Positions 44,995 through 53,273 of a stretch of 64,000 nucleotides of DNA are shown here, piece by piece. A program made the position numbers and the translations under genes. Below the pieces are notes generated by a model. The model was given only the letters and a program-made list of their open reading frames with translations. It was not told the DNA's origin and did no database searches. The DNA comes from Alphaproteobacteria bacterium. GTDB taxonomy: Bacteria; Pseudomonadota; Alphaproteobacteria; JACAEB01. The stretch spans positions 248,001-312,000 of the forward strand of contig JACKLE010000002.1 in the NCBI GenBank assembly GCA_024236075.1, in the 5' to 3' direction. The stretch's first letter is position 1. Each line of letters begins with the position of its first letter.

Positions 44995-46017
44995 ATGCGC
45001 AATCGCCAGATCGTCCTCAAGGCCTATCCGGAGGGCATGCCCAAGGAGAGCGACTTCTCCCTCGTCGAGGGCGAGGCGCCGGCCCCCAAGGAGGGCGAGG
45101 TGCTGGTGCGCACCGTCTATCTCTCGCTCGACCCCTATATGCGCGGGCGGATGACCCAGCGCCGCTCCTACAGCCCGCCCTGGAAGCTCGGGGCGGTCTG
45201 CGAGGGCGGCACGGTGGGCCAGGTCGTCGCCTCCAAGGATAAAGCCTTCGCGGAAGGCGATTTCGTGACGGGAATGGGCGGCTGGCAGGATTTCTCCATC
45301 GGCACGCGGGCCGATCTGCGCAAGCTCGATCCCAAGCTCGCGCCGATCTCGACGGCGGTCGGCGTCCTCGGGATGCCCGGCCACACCGCCTATGCCGGCG
45401 TCGTCAAGATGGCGGAGCTGAAGCCGGGCGAGACACTTTTCGTCTCGGCGGCCTCCGGCGCGGTCGGCGGGCTCGTCGGCCAGATCGCCAAGCTCAAGGG
45501 CGCGCGCGCGGTGGGCGTCGCGGGCTCGGACGAGAAATGCGATTTCGTGGTGAAGGAGCTCGGCTTCGACGCCTGCTTCAACCATCGCGGCGATCTCGCC
45601 GCGGGCTTTGCCGAGCACTGCCCCAAGGGCATCGACGTCGACTTCGAGAATGTCGGCGGCGACGTTTTCTGGAATGCCTTCGCGCGCATGAACCTTCACG
45701 GTCGCGTCATCATCTGCGGCTTCATCTCGGCCTATAACGATCAGGCGCCGCCTCCGGGTCCCGACCGCAGCGGGGCCATACTCGGCGGGGCGCTCGTCAA
45801 CCGGCTGACCATCCGCGGCCTGCTCGTCTACGACCACCGGCACAGCTTCGACGAATTCCAGCGCGAGATGGCGAGCTGGATCAAGTCCGGAAAGATCAAG
45901 TATCGCGAGGACGTCGTCGAAGGACTGGAGAATGCCGTCACGGCCTTTCAGGGCCTCCTCGTCGGCAAGAACTTCGGCAAGATGCTCGTTCGCGTGAGCG
46001 CCGATCCGACGCGCTAG
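44995..46017 (+). CDS. NADP-dependent medium-chain oxidoreductase (CurA/YncB type)
   Basis: The 340-residue enzyme belongs to the zinc-independent MDR family that reduces activated double bonds, such as leukotriene B4 dehydrogenase and curcumin reductase. Conserved are VYLSLDPYMRGRM, GMPGHTAYAGVVKMAELKPG, the NADP Rossmann loop SAASGAVGGLVGQIAKLKGA, and VDFENVGGDVF. The start at 44995 follows AAGGAGAGCCAC; an in-frame upstream ATG gives no conserved residues. It stands alone between divergent tamA and a long regulatory gap. Natural substrate unknown. Confidence 0.92.
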   Translation: MRNRQIVLKAYPEGMPKESDFSLVEGEAPAPKEGEVLVRTVYLSLDPYMRGRMTQRRSYSPPWKLGAVCEGGTVGQVVASKDKAFAEGDFVTGMGGWQDFSIGTRADLRKLDPKLAPISTAVGVLGMPGHTAYAGVVKMAELKPGETLFVSAASGAVGGLVGQIAKLKGARAVGVAGSDEKCDFVVKELGFDACFNHRGDLAAGFAEHCPKGIDVDFENVGGDVFWNAFARMNLHGRVIICGFISAYNDQAPPPGPDRSGAILGGALVNRLTIRGLLVYDHRHSFDEFQREMASWIKSGKIKYREDVVEGLENAVTAFQGLLVGKNFGKMLVRVSADPTR

Positions 46018-46501
46018 GTCCGCGCGCCGATCGGTCGCGCCGAAATCTTCTCGACGCTGAGCGCCCTATTGCGGCCGGGCGGCGCGGTGCGCTTGCCTGT
46101 CCTGTGGGAAAGGTTCAATTGCGGACGTCGCCAAATCGTTAGAAAATCGTTAATCCGAATCAGTAATGTTGGAACGAATCATCTCTCCCGCTCAGAGCGA
46201 AACGGGCCGTGAAACTCCCGCAATGGATGTCAAGCGATTCGCGGAGTTCCGTGCTCCGACCATCGGTTCCATTAAATCTTCGACAGGGGTTGTCGAGAAT
46301 TTGGCCGAATACCGACGCTCTGGCCGCTGAGCAACCTGCAATACAGAGAATTTACTTTCGACAGGCTTCCCAGGCTTCGCCGCCTTGGCGACAGTACGTG
46401 CCGGGAACGGACCGAAAAGGTCCATTGGGGTGGTGCGTAGCCGGCATTGGCGCCGGGCGGCGGCCTTGTAGCGGCCGCTGCGAATCGCAAAAGGAGTTGT
46501 C
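46018..46501. other. AT-richer regulatory gap upstream of the Tat beta-helix gene
   Basis: A 484-base stretch without a supportable gene. It holds a direct repeat AAATCGTTA at 46133-46141 and 46144-46152, an inverted repeat TCGACA...TGTCGA at 46280-46296, and TTCGACAGG at 46279-46287 repeated at 46357-46365. The density of short repeats and local AT-richness point to a regulated promoter. The following ATG has AAAAGGAG just upstream. Confidence 0.6.
46139..46153 (+). promoter_or_regulatory. CtrA-like box TTAG-N7-TTAA
   Basis: TTAG-AAAATCG-TTAA at 46139-46153 is within one base of the CtrA consensus TTAA-N7-TTAA and points toward the beta-helix gene about 350 bases downstream. The same TTAG-N7-TTAA form occurs upstream of the type I cargo gene. 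Binding is inference. Confidence 0.4.
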
Positions 46502-47920
46502 ATGGCGAAGAATCGCCCAAGCCGCAGAGAGTTCGCACTCTGGGTGACGAGCGCGCTGGGTGCCAGCACGGTCGCGGCGCATGCGGAGCCCCGCTACTGG
46601 GAGCGCATTCGCCGTTTGAGCGAGCGCGAGGACGCCGCCGTGCGGGACATCATCCGCCGCCGTCCGGGCCCGGACGACGGCATCGTCTCGCCGCCGCCCT
46701 CGACCCCGCCCTCGACGCCGCCGAACGTGCCGCCGCCCGTGACCGCGCCTCCGGCGACGGGACCGACGGGCCTCGCCTTCCGCTCGCAGGTGCTGGCCGG
46801 CAATTGGCAGGGTGCGCGCTGGCCCATGGCCGACGACATTTGCCAGAAGGCCTTCGGGACGTCCCAGACACCGAGCCCGCATCTGCGCCTCGGCCAGGGC
46901 TTCGGCGTCAAGCAGGGCGTGGCGCGCCAGGACGCGCGCAAGGCTTTCTCGAGCCTGTGGAACGCGGGCTCCAAGCGCCTGATGTTCCGCGCCGGCACGC
47001 GCGTGCCGGCCGTGCTGTCGAACTACGACCTGCCGGGCGGCGTGATCTGGGTCGACGCGAGCTATGACGGCCCGCCCATCACCTTCGACAATTGGCGCAT
47101 CGACACGGTCGGCACGACGGGCTTCGGCTACAACAAGCATCCCGGCTCGCAGGTCGCCATGAAGCTCTCGCGCTGCGAGATCTTCAACTCGAACCCGAAC
47201 GTGCAGCGCGCCGCCGGCCTCGTGCGCCTCGGCACGAACGACCGGCTGGAGACGAGCTACATCCATCATTCGGGCTCGGACTTCGTGAAGTTCGGCGACG
47301 GCACGTCGAACATGCAGATCGTCCAGAACCTCATGCGCTATGGCGGGCTCGGCCCCGGCAAGCCGCATTTCGACGCGATTCAGATCACGGGCTCGGTCTC
47401 GAACCTTCTCGTCGACCAGAACGTGCTCTATGCGCCGGCCGCCTCCTCGCCCTATTACGAGGGCGGCGTCGGCATCGTCTCGGCCCTGCGCTGCGTGCCG
47501 CAAAGCGGAAGCGCGGTCGCCGCGAACATCACCATGACGCGCAATCTCTGCCTCGGCTGGGGCCAGGTCTTCTCGATCGAGACGGGGAACAGCGGCTCGG
47601 TGCACTCCGCGGTCTACGACGGCAACGTCGTCGGCGACGTCGGCACCTGGGCGCAGTACATGCTCCTCTCCCAGACGCTCCGTACGCGGTACAATCCGAG
47701 CATCCACAACGTCCTGTTCACCAACAACCGCCTGCTCGACGGGACGGACCCCGTCTTCATGGTGCGCGGCAAGCCGGCGAGCACGCTCAACGGCCTCTAC
47801 AATCTCGACCGCCGCGACAGCCTCGCCGCCGCGCTTCTCCAGCGCGCGCGGACGGCCGGCTTCCTCAACGCCTCGAATCAGCCTCTGACCGGCGCGGCGA
47901 TCTACTGGACCATGCGCTGA
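46502..47920 (+). CDS. Tat-exported right-handed beta-helix protein
   Basis: The 472-residue protein starts with a twin-arginine signal, PSRREFALWVTSALGASTVAAHA, so it is probably exported folded to the periplasm. A Pro-rich linker (about 60-88, PPPSTPPSTPPNVPPP) leads to a right-handed beta-helix (about 150-420) with rungs such as NLLVDQNVLY and NITMTRNLCLG. SGSDFVKF (~257-264) and KPHFDAIQI (~286-294) match in spacing the SD...H-x-D-x-x-Q pattern of the type I cargo at 36156-38747. Polysaccharide lyase or epimerase activity is plausible but not proven. AAAAGGAG precedes the ATG. A terminator-like hairpin follows. Confidence 0.8.
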   Translation: MAKNRPSRREFALWVTSALGASTVAAHAEPRYWERIRRLSEREDAAVRDIIRRRPGPDDGIVSPPPSTPPSTPPNVPPPVTAPPATGPTGLAFRSQVLAGNWQGARWPMADDICQKAFGTSQTPSPHLRLGQGFGVKQGVARQDARKAFSSLWNAGSKRLMFRAGTRVPAVLSNYDLPGGVIWVDASYDGPPITFDNWRIDTVGTTGFGYNKHPGSQVAMKLSRCEIFNSNPNVQRAAGLVRLGTNDRLETSYIHHSGSDFVKFGDGTSNMQIVQNLMRYGGLGPGKPHFDAIQITGSVSNLLVDQNVLYAPAASSPYYEGGVGIVSALRCVPQSGSAVAANITMTRNLCLGWGQVFSIETGNSGSVHSAVYDGNVVGDVGTWAQYMLLSQTLRTRYNPSIHNVLFTNNRLLDGTDPVFMVRGKPASTLNGLYNLDRRDSLAAALLQRARTAGFLNASNQPLTGAAIYWTMR

Positions 47921-47928
47921 ACGGGAAG

Positions 47929-47951
47929 GGGGAGCGCCACTCGCGCTCCCC
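47929..47951 (+). terminator. Perfect 9-bp GC hairpin after the Tat beta-helix gene
   Basis: GGGGAGCGC (47929-47937) pairs with GCGCTCCCC (47943-47951) around a 5-base loop, 8 bases after the stop codon. The following bases lack a T-run, so it may be a weak or partial terminator before the phosphatase gene. Confidence 0.6.
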
Positions 47952-48004
47952 TGCGCCCCTATGCTAAGCGATGGCCTCTGAACCCCTTGAGGCGAGGAGG
48001 TCCG

Positions 48005-49609
48005 ATGGCGCCCATCATGGCCACGCGCCGCGACGTCGCCCTCGGCGCCGCGGCGCTCGCGCTCGCCGGCGGCGCGCGTGCCGCCGCCGGCGAGGCGGGC
48101 GCGCTCGTTCATGCCATTCCGGCCGCGAGCGCGCGGTCGCTGAGCCTCACCTGCTCCTTCGCCGAACCCGTTTCCGCCGCGCGTCTCGACGTCGCCGGCA
48201 CGCCGGCGCGCGCGCGGCGGATGGACAGCGCCGGGCGCTATTGGCGCTTCGAGGCGGACGGCCTCGCGCCGGGAACGGCGCACGAGCTGAGGCTCGCCTC
48301 GGACACGCGCCAGCTCGCCGAGCCTTGGACGCTGAAGACGCTGCCCGATCCGGCGGCCGGCGAGACGCGCCTGCGCATCCTTTCCTTCACCTGCGCCGGC
48401 GGCTGGGAAGGCGCGCGCCGGGCGAGCGGCGAGGCGAGCTTCCGCCCGCTGGCGCTGCGCCGGCGCCTTCTCGACCGCGCCCTTGCGTTCGCGCCCGACG
48501 TCGTGATCGCCAATGGCGACCACGTCTATTGGGACCTCACGGTGTGGCAGGACTATCAGCCCCCGGAGGACCAGGCTCTGACGAGCAAGGGCTTCGACGC
48601 GTTCGGCCGCTTCGACCGCGACAAGGCGCTCATCGGCACCGAGAACGAGGAGGTCCTCACGCGCATCGGCGAGGCGCAGATCGCGAGCCTCTACGGCACG
48701 CGCCTCAAGGGCGTGCCGTGCTTCTTCATCGGCGACGACCACGACTATTACGAGGGCGACGTCGCCAATTCGAAGCGCATCACCTTCCCGCCTGAGGACT
48801 TCAACGTCCGCGCGCAGGCCGCGACGGCCGCGCTCTTCTATCCCGACTTCCTGCCCGACGGGACGCGGCCCGCCGGGCTTTCGGGCGCCTCGGAAGGGCG
48901 GCCCGGCGCCAACCAGTGCTTCGGCACGCTGCGCTGGGGCCGCCTGTTCGAGGCCGCTCTCTTCGACTGCGCCCGCTACATGTCGCTTTCCGGGCCTTTT
49001 GCGGGCCTCGTTCCTCCGGATGCGGAGCGCTGGCTTCTTTCGCGCGCGGCGGAGAGCGACGCGGCCAATTTTCTCTACGTGCCCTCCCATCCCGTGGGCT
49101 GGTCGGCCGGAAAATGGCGCGAATGGTATCCCGACGTGCTCGACCGCGAGGCGGCCGCCCGGGGCGAGCCGCGCCTCACGACGCAGGCGGAGAAATATTT
49201 CTGGCAGGAAGGCTGGCGGTCCCAGCATCAGCGCCTGCTCGCCGCGCTCGGCGCGCGCAGGAGCCCGCGCGCCATCATTTCCGGAGACCTCCACGCGGTC
49301 GGGTGGGGGCGGATCGCGCGAAGCTACGATCTCGATTTCGCGACCGACCCCATAATGAGCGTGCTGACCGGGCCGGTGAGCACGCATGGGCGCGGCTGGC
49401 CGTCCGCCGCGCGCGGCGTGCCTCCCCAGATTCCGCTCGGCCTCGAGATCGCGCAGACTTCGCCGCCGATCGAGAAGAACGGCTTCACGATCCTCGACGT
49501 GACGCCCGAGGCGATGACCTTCCGCCTCTTCGCCTGGCGCGAGCCCGATCCCGTGGAGGCGATCGACACGCTCGAGCCTTTCGATGTCGTCGAGGTGCGG
49601 CGGGCCTGA
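48005..49609 (+). CDS. PhoD-like metallophosphatase, Tat-exported
   Basis: The 534-residue protein carries a twin-arginine signal (MATRRDVALGAAALALAGGARA) and a small N-terminal beta domain (about 35-120), followed by a calcineurin-like phosphatase domain of the alkaline phosphatase D type. Metal-site motifs are visible as IANGDHVYWD, FIGDDHDYYEGD and IISGDLHAVGWGRI. It could be a phosphodi- or monoesterase acting outside the cytosol. ATG 48005 is chosen for the strong GAGGAGG four bases upstream; in-frame ATG 47987 is less likely. It follows the Tat beta-helix gene, so the two may act in the same envelope process. Confidence 0.87.
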   Translation: MAPIMATRRDVALGAAALALAGGARAAAGEAGALVHAIPAASARSLSLTCSFAEPVSAARLDVAGTPARARRMDSAGRYWRFEADGLAPGTAHELRLASDTRQLAEPWTLKTLPDPAAGETRLRILSFTCAGGWEGARRASGEASFRPLALRRRLLDRALAFAPDVVIANGDHVYWDLTVWQDYQPPEDQALTSKGFDAFGRFDRDKALIGTENEEVLTRIGEAQIASLYGTRLKGVPCFFIGDDHDYYEGDVANSKRITFPPEDFNVRAQAATAALFYPDFLPDGTRPAGLSGASEGRPGANQCFGTLRWGRLFEAALFDCARYMSLSGPFAGLVPPDAERWLLSRAAESDAANFLYVPSHPVGWSAGKWREWYPDVLDREAAARGEPRLTTQAEKYFWQEGWRSQHQRLLAALGARRSPRAIISGDLHAVGWGRIARSYDLDFATDPIMSVLTGPVSTHGRGWPSAARGVPPQIPLGLEIAQTSPPIEKNGFTILDVTPEAMTFRLFAWREPDPVEAIDTLEPFDVVEVRRA

Positions 49610-49629
49610 CGCCGCCGCGCCGGGTACGG

Positions 49630-50133
49630 ATGTCCATGACGCGTGCAACCCAGACCGTCGCCGTCGGCCTCGGCTCCAATCTGGGGCCGAGGGAGGCGCT
49701 CATCGAGGAGGCCCTCGCCCGGCTCGCGGAGCATCTCGGCCGGCCCGTGCGCCGCTCGTCGGTCATCGAGACGCCGGCCCTTCTGCATCCGGACGATCCG
49801 GCGGAGAGCCATCCGCCCTTCCTCAACGCGGTCGCGCTGTTTGCGTCGGATCTCGCCCCCGCGCGCATCCTGTCGCGCCTGCAGGAGGTCGAGCGGGCGA
49901 TGGGCCGGGACCGCTCCGGCGAGCTACCCTGGCGCCCGCGGCGCATCGATCTCGATCTCCTCGCGGTCGGCGGCGAGATCGTCGACGGGCCCGGCCTCAG
50001 GCTGCCTCACCCGCGCATGCCGGAGCGCGATTTCGTGCTTCGTCCGCTTGCGGAGGTATGGCCGGACTGGCGCCATCCGCTGCTCGGCAGGACGGCGGTC
50101 GAGCTTCTCGCGGCGCTGGAGAGGGACACCTGA
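49630..50133 (+). CDS. folK: 2-amino-4-hydroxy-6-hydroxymethyldihydropteridine diphosphokinase
   Basis: FolK transfers diphosphate from ATP to 6-hydroxymethyl-dihydropterin in folate synthesis. The 167-residue protein shows VAVGLGSNLGPREALIEEAL at the N-terminus, the substrate region PPFLNAVALF, and the signature RDRSGELPWRPRRIDLDLL with the metal-binding aspartates, then PHPRMPERDFVLRPLAEV. ATG 49630 is used; ATG 49636 two codons downstream is also possible. It starts 20 bases after the phosphatase gene. Confidence 0.95.
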   Translation: MSMTRATQTVAVGLGSNLGPREALIEEALARLAEHLGRPVRRSSVIETPALLHPDDPAESHPPFLNAVALFASDLAPARILSRLQEVERAMGRDRSGELPWRPRRIDLDLLAVGGEIVDGPGLRLPHPRMPERDFVLRPLAEVWPDWRHPLLGRTAVELLAALERDT

Positions 50134-50214
50134 TCTGGCGCGCTCACGCCATGGGGACCTCGCCGCCTGGGTTGAGGCGAATTGCCAATAGGCGGCGGGG
50201 CCGTTTGCGCCACG

Positions 50215-50811
50215 CTATGGATTCATGAATACGACGTCACGCGAGTGAAGCTTCTCGCCCGTCTGGTCAAGGTGCATCTTGCAGACGGCATCGAGGATCG
50301 AGTGAAGCATGTCCTCCATGACCTGCTGAATAAGGTGCAATTCTTCTCCAACCTTAAATGACGTAAATACTTTCATGTCTCTATCCAAAATTCCTTTATT
50401 GTGGATGACTGCATGCCTTATATTTCTCAAATCCCCGAACTCGTCGAGAGCAATTCCGTTCTTTTTGAGACCGAGGGCAGCTTCGTATTTGACACGAAAC
50501 TCCGTGTCCCAATATGTGTACAGAAATATAAGGAAGGCGCAAGCTAACAAGTTTTGGTGAACGCCATCTCTTTCGGCAAGCGCAATTCCAATTCGCCCCG
50601 TGGTCGAATAGTTTGTCTTAGCCGTTCCTAACTTTGGGTTTCCCCGCCCGGCGTGAAATCTATTGTCCAGATCTTTCTCGGGAATGAATTCTCGCAATTT
50701 TTGGGAATACATTTCAAGGCCGACGCAAGATGTAATGTACATCCCAAATAGGTTGTTTATTACATAGATAAGCTCATCGGCAAGCTTCGTGGCGAGTGCT
50801 TTGTCTGTCAT
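50215..50811 (-). CDS. Orphan HEPN-like protein in an AT-rich insert
   Basis: The 198-residue, mainly helical protein has base use clearly different from its neighbours (many A/T third positions, Asn, Lys and Ile). The segment DLRNIRHAVIHNKGI contains the R-x4-H motif of HEPN ribonucleases, with helices before and after as in that fold. HEPN proteins often act in toxin-antitoxin or phage-defence systems, but no nucleotidyltransferase antitoxin or other partner is next to it. GGAAG lies 8 bases before the ATG. It sits immediately beyond the 3' end of tRNA-Thr, a common integration site, so horizontal transfer is likely. No att repeat or integrase was found. Confidence 0.6.
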   Translation of the reverse strand: MTDKALATKLADELIYVINNLFGMYITSCVGLEMYSQKLREFIPEKDLDNRFHAGRGNPKLGTAKTNYSTTGRIGIALAERDGVHQNLLACAFLIFLYTYWDTEFRVKYEAALGLKKNGIALDEFGDLRNIRHAVIHNKGILDRDMKVFTSFKVGEELHLIQQVMEDMLHSILDAVCKMHLDQTGEKLHSRDVVFMNP

Positions 50812-51005
50812 TTTTTTATCTTCCAGCGATTTCGTTGTCGTGTGTCTCCTGGTGTGCCACAGGGTGAACGCCCGCAGAACATCCGGCCTCAGTCTGGCCC
50901 CAACAAGCCCCGCATGTTCGCGCGCCGTTCTGCATCAACCTGCGCGATTCCGCACAATGCGTACCCGGAGCATCTGGCCGAGAGGCGCGGAACGCTTGGA
51001 TTCCG

Positions 51006-51080
51006 TGGTGCTGCCGCAGGGATTTGAACCCTGGACCTCCCCCTTACCAAGGGGGTGCTCTACCACTGAGCTACGGCAGC
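51006..51080 (-). tRNA. tRNA-Thr (GGT)
   Basis: Read on the minus strand, GCTGCCG and CGGCAGC form the acceptor stem, followed by an encoded ACCA end. The D arm is GCTCAGTGGTAGAGC, the anticodon stem CCCCC/GGGGG encloses TTGGTAA with anticodon GGT, and the T arm is CAGGG-TTCAAAT-CCCTG. All stems are perfectly paired. Length including CCA is 75 bases. Confidence 0.97.
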
Positions 51081-51162
51081 GAGGATGGCGCGGCGTCCTA
51101 TAGCGCAGGCGTGCGCTGGAGAAAAGGCGTAGATTTGCCGCGCGACGGAGGGAGCGAGGCGC

Positions 51163-51339
51163 ATGGCCGAAGACGGCGCGTCCAGAAGGGCCGAGCGGGA
51201 GGCGCGCCTCGCAAGGGCGCTGCGCGAGAATCTGCGCCGGCGCAAGGCGGGGAAGGCGAGCGAGCGGCGGGAGGCGGGGACAGAGGAGGAGGCCGGCGAA
51301 GGTGTGGCCCCGCCGGCGCGCCGTCCGAGGCAGAACTGA
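51163..51339 (+). CDS. Small basic hypothetical protein upstream of murA
   Basis: A 58-residue reading frame, too short for many gene callers. It begins MAEDGASRRAEREARLARAL, continues with an Arg/Lys-rich helix (RENLRRRKAGKASERR) and ends PPARRPRQN. GAGGGAGCGAGG precedes the ATG. Short Arg-rich genes of this style occur before murA in related alphaproteobacteria, to my recollection. Its helical, highly charged nature suggests RNA or ribosome contact, but that is a guess. Confidence 0.65.
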   Translation: MAEDGASRRAEREARLARALRENLRRRKAGKASERREAGTEEEAGEGVAPPARRPRQN

Positions 51340-51513
51340 CGGCGGCGCTCGCGCGGCCGCGGCCATGGCATGGGATGGGTCCGTCATTCGCGGGCCGGAC
51401 GCGCTCATGGCCCGGGCCTTGCCCGCCCCGCAGCGGCCGCTAAGGTCGGCCTTTCTCGCGCCCCATTCGCCCGCCAGGAGTGGCCGGGGGCGCGCAAGGA
51501 ACCGGTAGGCGGA

Positions 51514-52776
51514 ATGGATCGAATCTGGGTGCAGGGCGGCCGGCCCCTCGACGGGACCGTGCCCATCAGCGGCGCGAAGAACGCGGCGCTGCCGCTGATG
51601 GTCGCGAGCCTCCTCACCGAGGAGGCCGTCGAGCTCGAGAACGTCCCGCGCCTCGCCGACATCTCGCTCCTCACGGATATCCTCGCCCAGCACGGCGTCG
51701 CCATCGAGCCGCTGGGCGCGGGCGGGCTGCGCCTCCAGGCGCGCGAGATCGCCAGCACCACCGCGCCTTACGACCTCGTGCGCAAGATGCGGGCGAGCTT
51801 TCTCGTCTCGGGCCCCCTCGTCGCGCGCTGCGGCGAGGCGCAGGTCTCTCTGCCCGGCGGCTGCGCGATCGGCGCGCGCCCCGTCGACCTCCACCTCAGG
51901 GGCCTCGAGGCGCTCGGCGCGCAGATCGCGCTCGCCGACGGCTATGTGCTGGCGCGCGCGCCCAAGGGCCTCAAGGGCGCCCGGGTCGTCTTTCCGTTCG
52001 TGTCCGTCGGGGCGACCGAGAATCTCGTCATGGCGGCCTGCCTCGCCCAGGGCACGACCGTCCTCGAGAACGCGGCCCAGGAGCCGGAGATCGGCGATCT
52101 CGTCGCCTGCCTTCAGGCCATGGGGGCCGACATCGAAGGCGCCGGCACCTCGCGGCTCGTCGTGCGGGGCGCCGGCCGGCTCAAGGGCGTGCGGCACGCC
52201 GTGCTTCCCGACCGCATCGAGGCCGGCACCTTCGCGATGGCGGCGGCGATCGCCGGAGGCAGCCTGACGCTGGCGGGAGCGCGGGCCCGCGATCTCGAGG
52301 CGCCGCTGCGCGTCCTCGCCGAAGCCGGCATCGAGATCTCCGAGGGGCCCGGCGGCCTGACGGTCGCGCGCAACGGGGCGCGCTTCGCCGCGCGCGACGT
52401 CGTGACGGAGCCCTTTCCGGGCTTTCCGACCGACCTCCAGGCTCAGTTCATGGCCCTGATGTCGCTCGCCGAGGGGACGAGCCACATCAAGGAGACCATC
52501 TTCGAGAACCGCTTTATGCACGCGCCCGAGCTGATGCGCATGGGCGCGCGCATTCTCATTCGCGGCCAGACCGCCGAGGTGGCGGGCGTCGAGCGGCTCA
52601 AGGGCGCGCCCGTCATGGCGACCGATCTGCGCGCCTCGGTGAGCCTCGTCCTCGCGGCCCTTGCCGCCGAAGGGGAAACCATCGTCAATCGCGTCTACCA
52701 TCTCGACCGCGGCTTCGAGCGGCTGGAGGAGAAGCTGTCGCGCTGCGGCGCGCTCATCCGCCGCCTCACCGATTGA
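51514..52776 (+). CDS. murA: UDP-N-acetylglucosamine 1-carboxyvinyltransferase
   Basis: MurA adds enolpyruvate to UDP-GlcNAc, the first committed step of peptidoglycan synthesis. The 420-residue protein has Lys22 in ISGAKNAALPL, the catalytic loop Cys117 in LPGGCAIGARPVDLHL (so fosfomycin-sensitive by this criterion), DRIEAGTFA, and the C-terminal IFENRFMHAPEL and ATDLRASVSLVLAAL blocks. ATG 51514 gives the conserved MDRIWVQGG start; GGTAGGCGGA lies just upstream. It leads the murA-yacG housekeeping cluster. Confidence 0.97.
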   Translation: MDRIWVQGGRPLDGTVPISGAKNAALPLMVASLLTEEAVELENVPRLADISLLTDILAQHGVAIEPLGAGGLRLQAREIASTTAPYDLVRKMRASFLVSGPLVARCGEAQVSLPGGCAIGARPVDLHLRGLEALGAQIALADGYVLARAPKGLKGARVVFPFVSVGATENLVMAACLAQGTTVLENAAQEPEIGDLVACLQAMGADIEGAGTSRLVVRGAGRLKGVRHAVLPDRIEAGTFAMAAAIAGGSLTLAGARARDLEAPLRVLAEAGIEISEGPGGLTVARNGARFAARDVVTEPFPGFPTDLQAQFMALMSLAEGTSHIKETIFENRFMHAPELMRMGARILIRGQTAEVAGVERLKGAPVMATDLRASVSLVLAALAAEGETIVNRVYHLDRGFERLEEKLSRCGALIRRLTD

Positions 52777-52786
52777 CGGAGCGCTC

Positions 52787-53248
52787 ATGAGCGAACGCCC
52801 GCCCGAGCTCCTGAAACTGGCCGCCGAGGATGCGGACGACCTCGTCCTGGTGGCGGCGCAGCTTCAGGACGCCATCACCATGGTCGGCGACCTCACCTAT
52901 CTGCCCGGAGGCCGGCGCTTCGTCGCGGTCTTCAACCGCTTCATGTGGGACGGGAAGGGACGGGACGCGGAGAAGCCCTTCTGGCGGTGCCATGCGGGGC
53001 TCGAGGTCCGCTCGGTCCTCGGCGCGAAGATCGGCGGCATTCCGCGCGACGAGCCGAAAGGCGCGCTCGAGCTCCTCACGCTGTCCTTCGCCAAGGCGAG
53101 CGAGGACCCGGAGGATCCCTCCGGCGCGATCACGCTCGTCTTTGCGGGCGGGGGAGCCGTGCGGCTCGACGTGGAGTGCGTCGAGGTCTATATGCGCGAC
53201 TATGGCGAGCCCTGGCGCACGGCGCGCCGGCCGAGCCACCCCGATTGA
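52787..53248 (+). CDS. DUF2948 family protein
   Basis: A 153-residue cytosolic protein with the DUF2948 layout: LKLAAEDADDLVLVAAQLQDAI, then RRFVAVFNRFMWD, SVLGAKIGGIPR, LLTLSFA and a final VECVEVYMRDYGEPW. It lies 10 bases after murA and 25 bases before hisD, its standard place in alphaproteobacteria. The function of the family is not known. Confidence 0.9.
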   Translation: MSERPPELLKLAAEDADDLVLVAAQLQDAITMVGDLTYLPGGRRFVAVFNRFMWDGKGRDAEKPFWRCHAGLEVRSVLGAKIGGIPRDEPKGALELLTLSFAKASEDPEDPSGAITLVFAGGGAVRLDVECVEVYMRDYGEPWRTARRPSHPD

Positions 53249-53273
53249 CGGCGCGCCCCGACCCGCGAGCTCC

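Noticed and set aside
50134..51005. Integrated element with att sites at tRNA-Thr
   Set aside because: I looked for a copy of the tRNA 3' end near 50134-50214 and for an integrase and found neither; only the composition shift supports transfer.
50789..51103. Open frame running across tRNA-Thr with a VVLPQGFEPWTS-type segment
   Set aside because: That peptide is the well-known spurious translation of a tRNA gene on the other strand.
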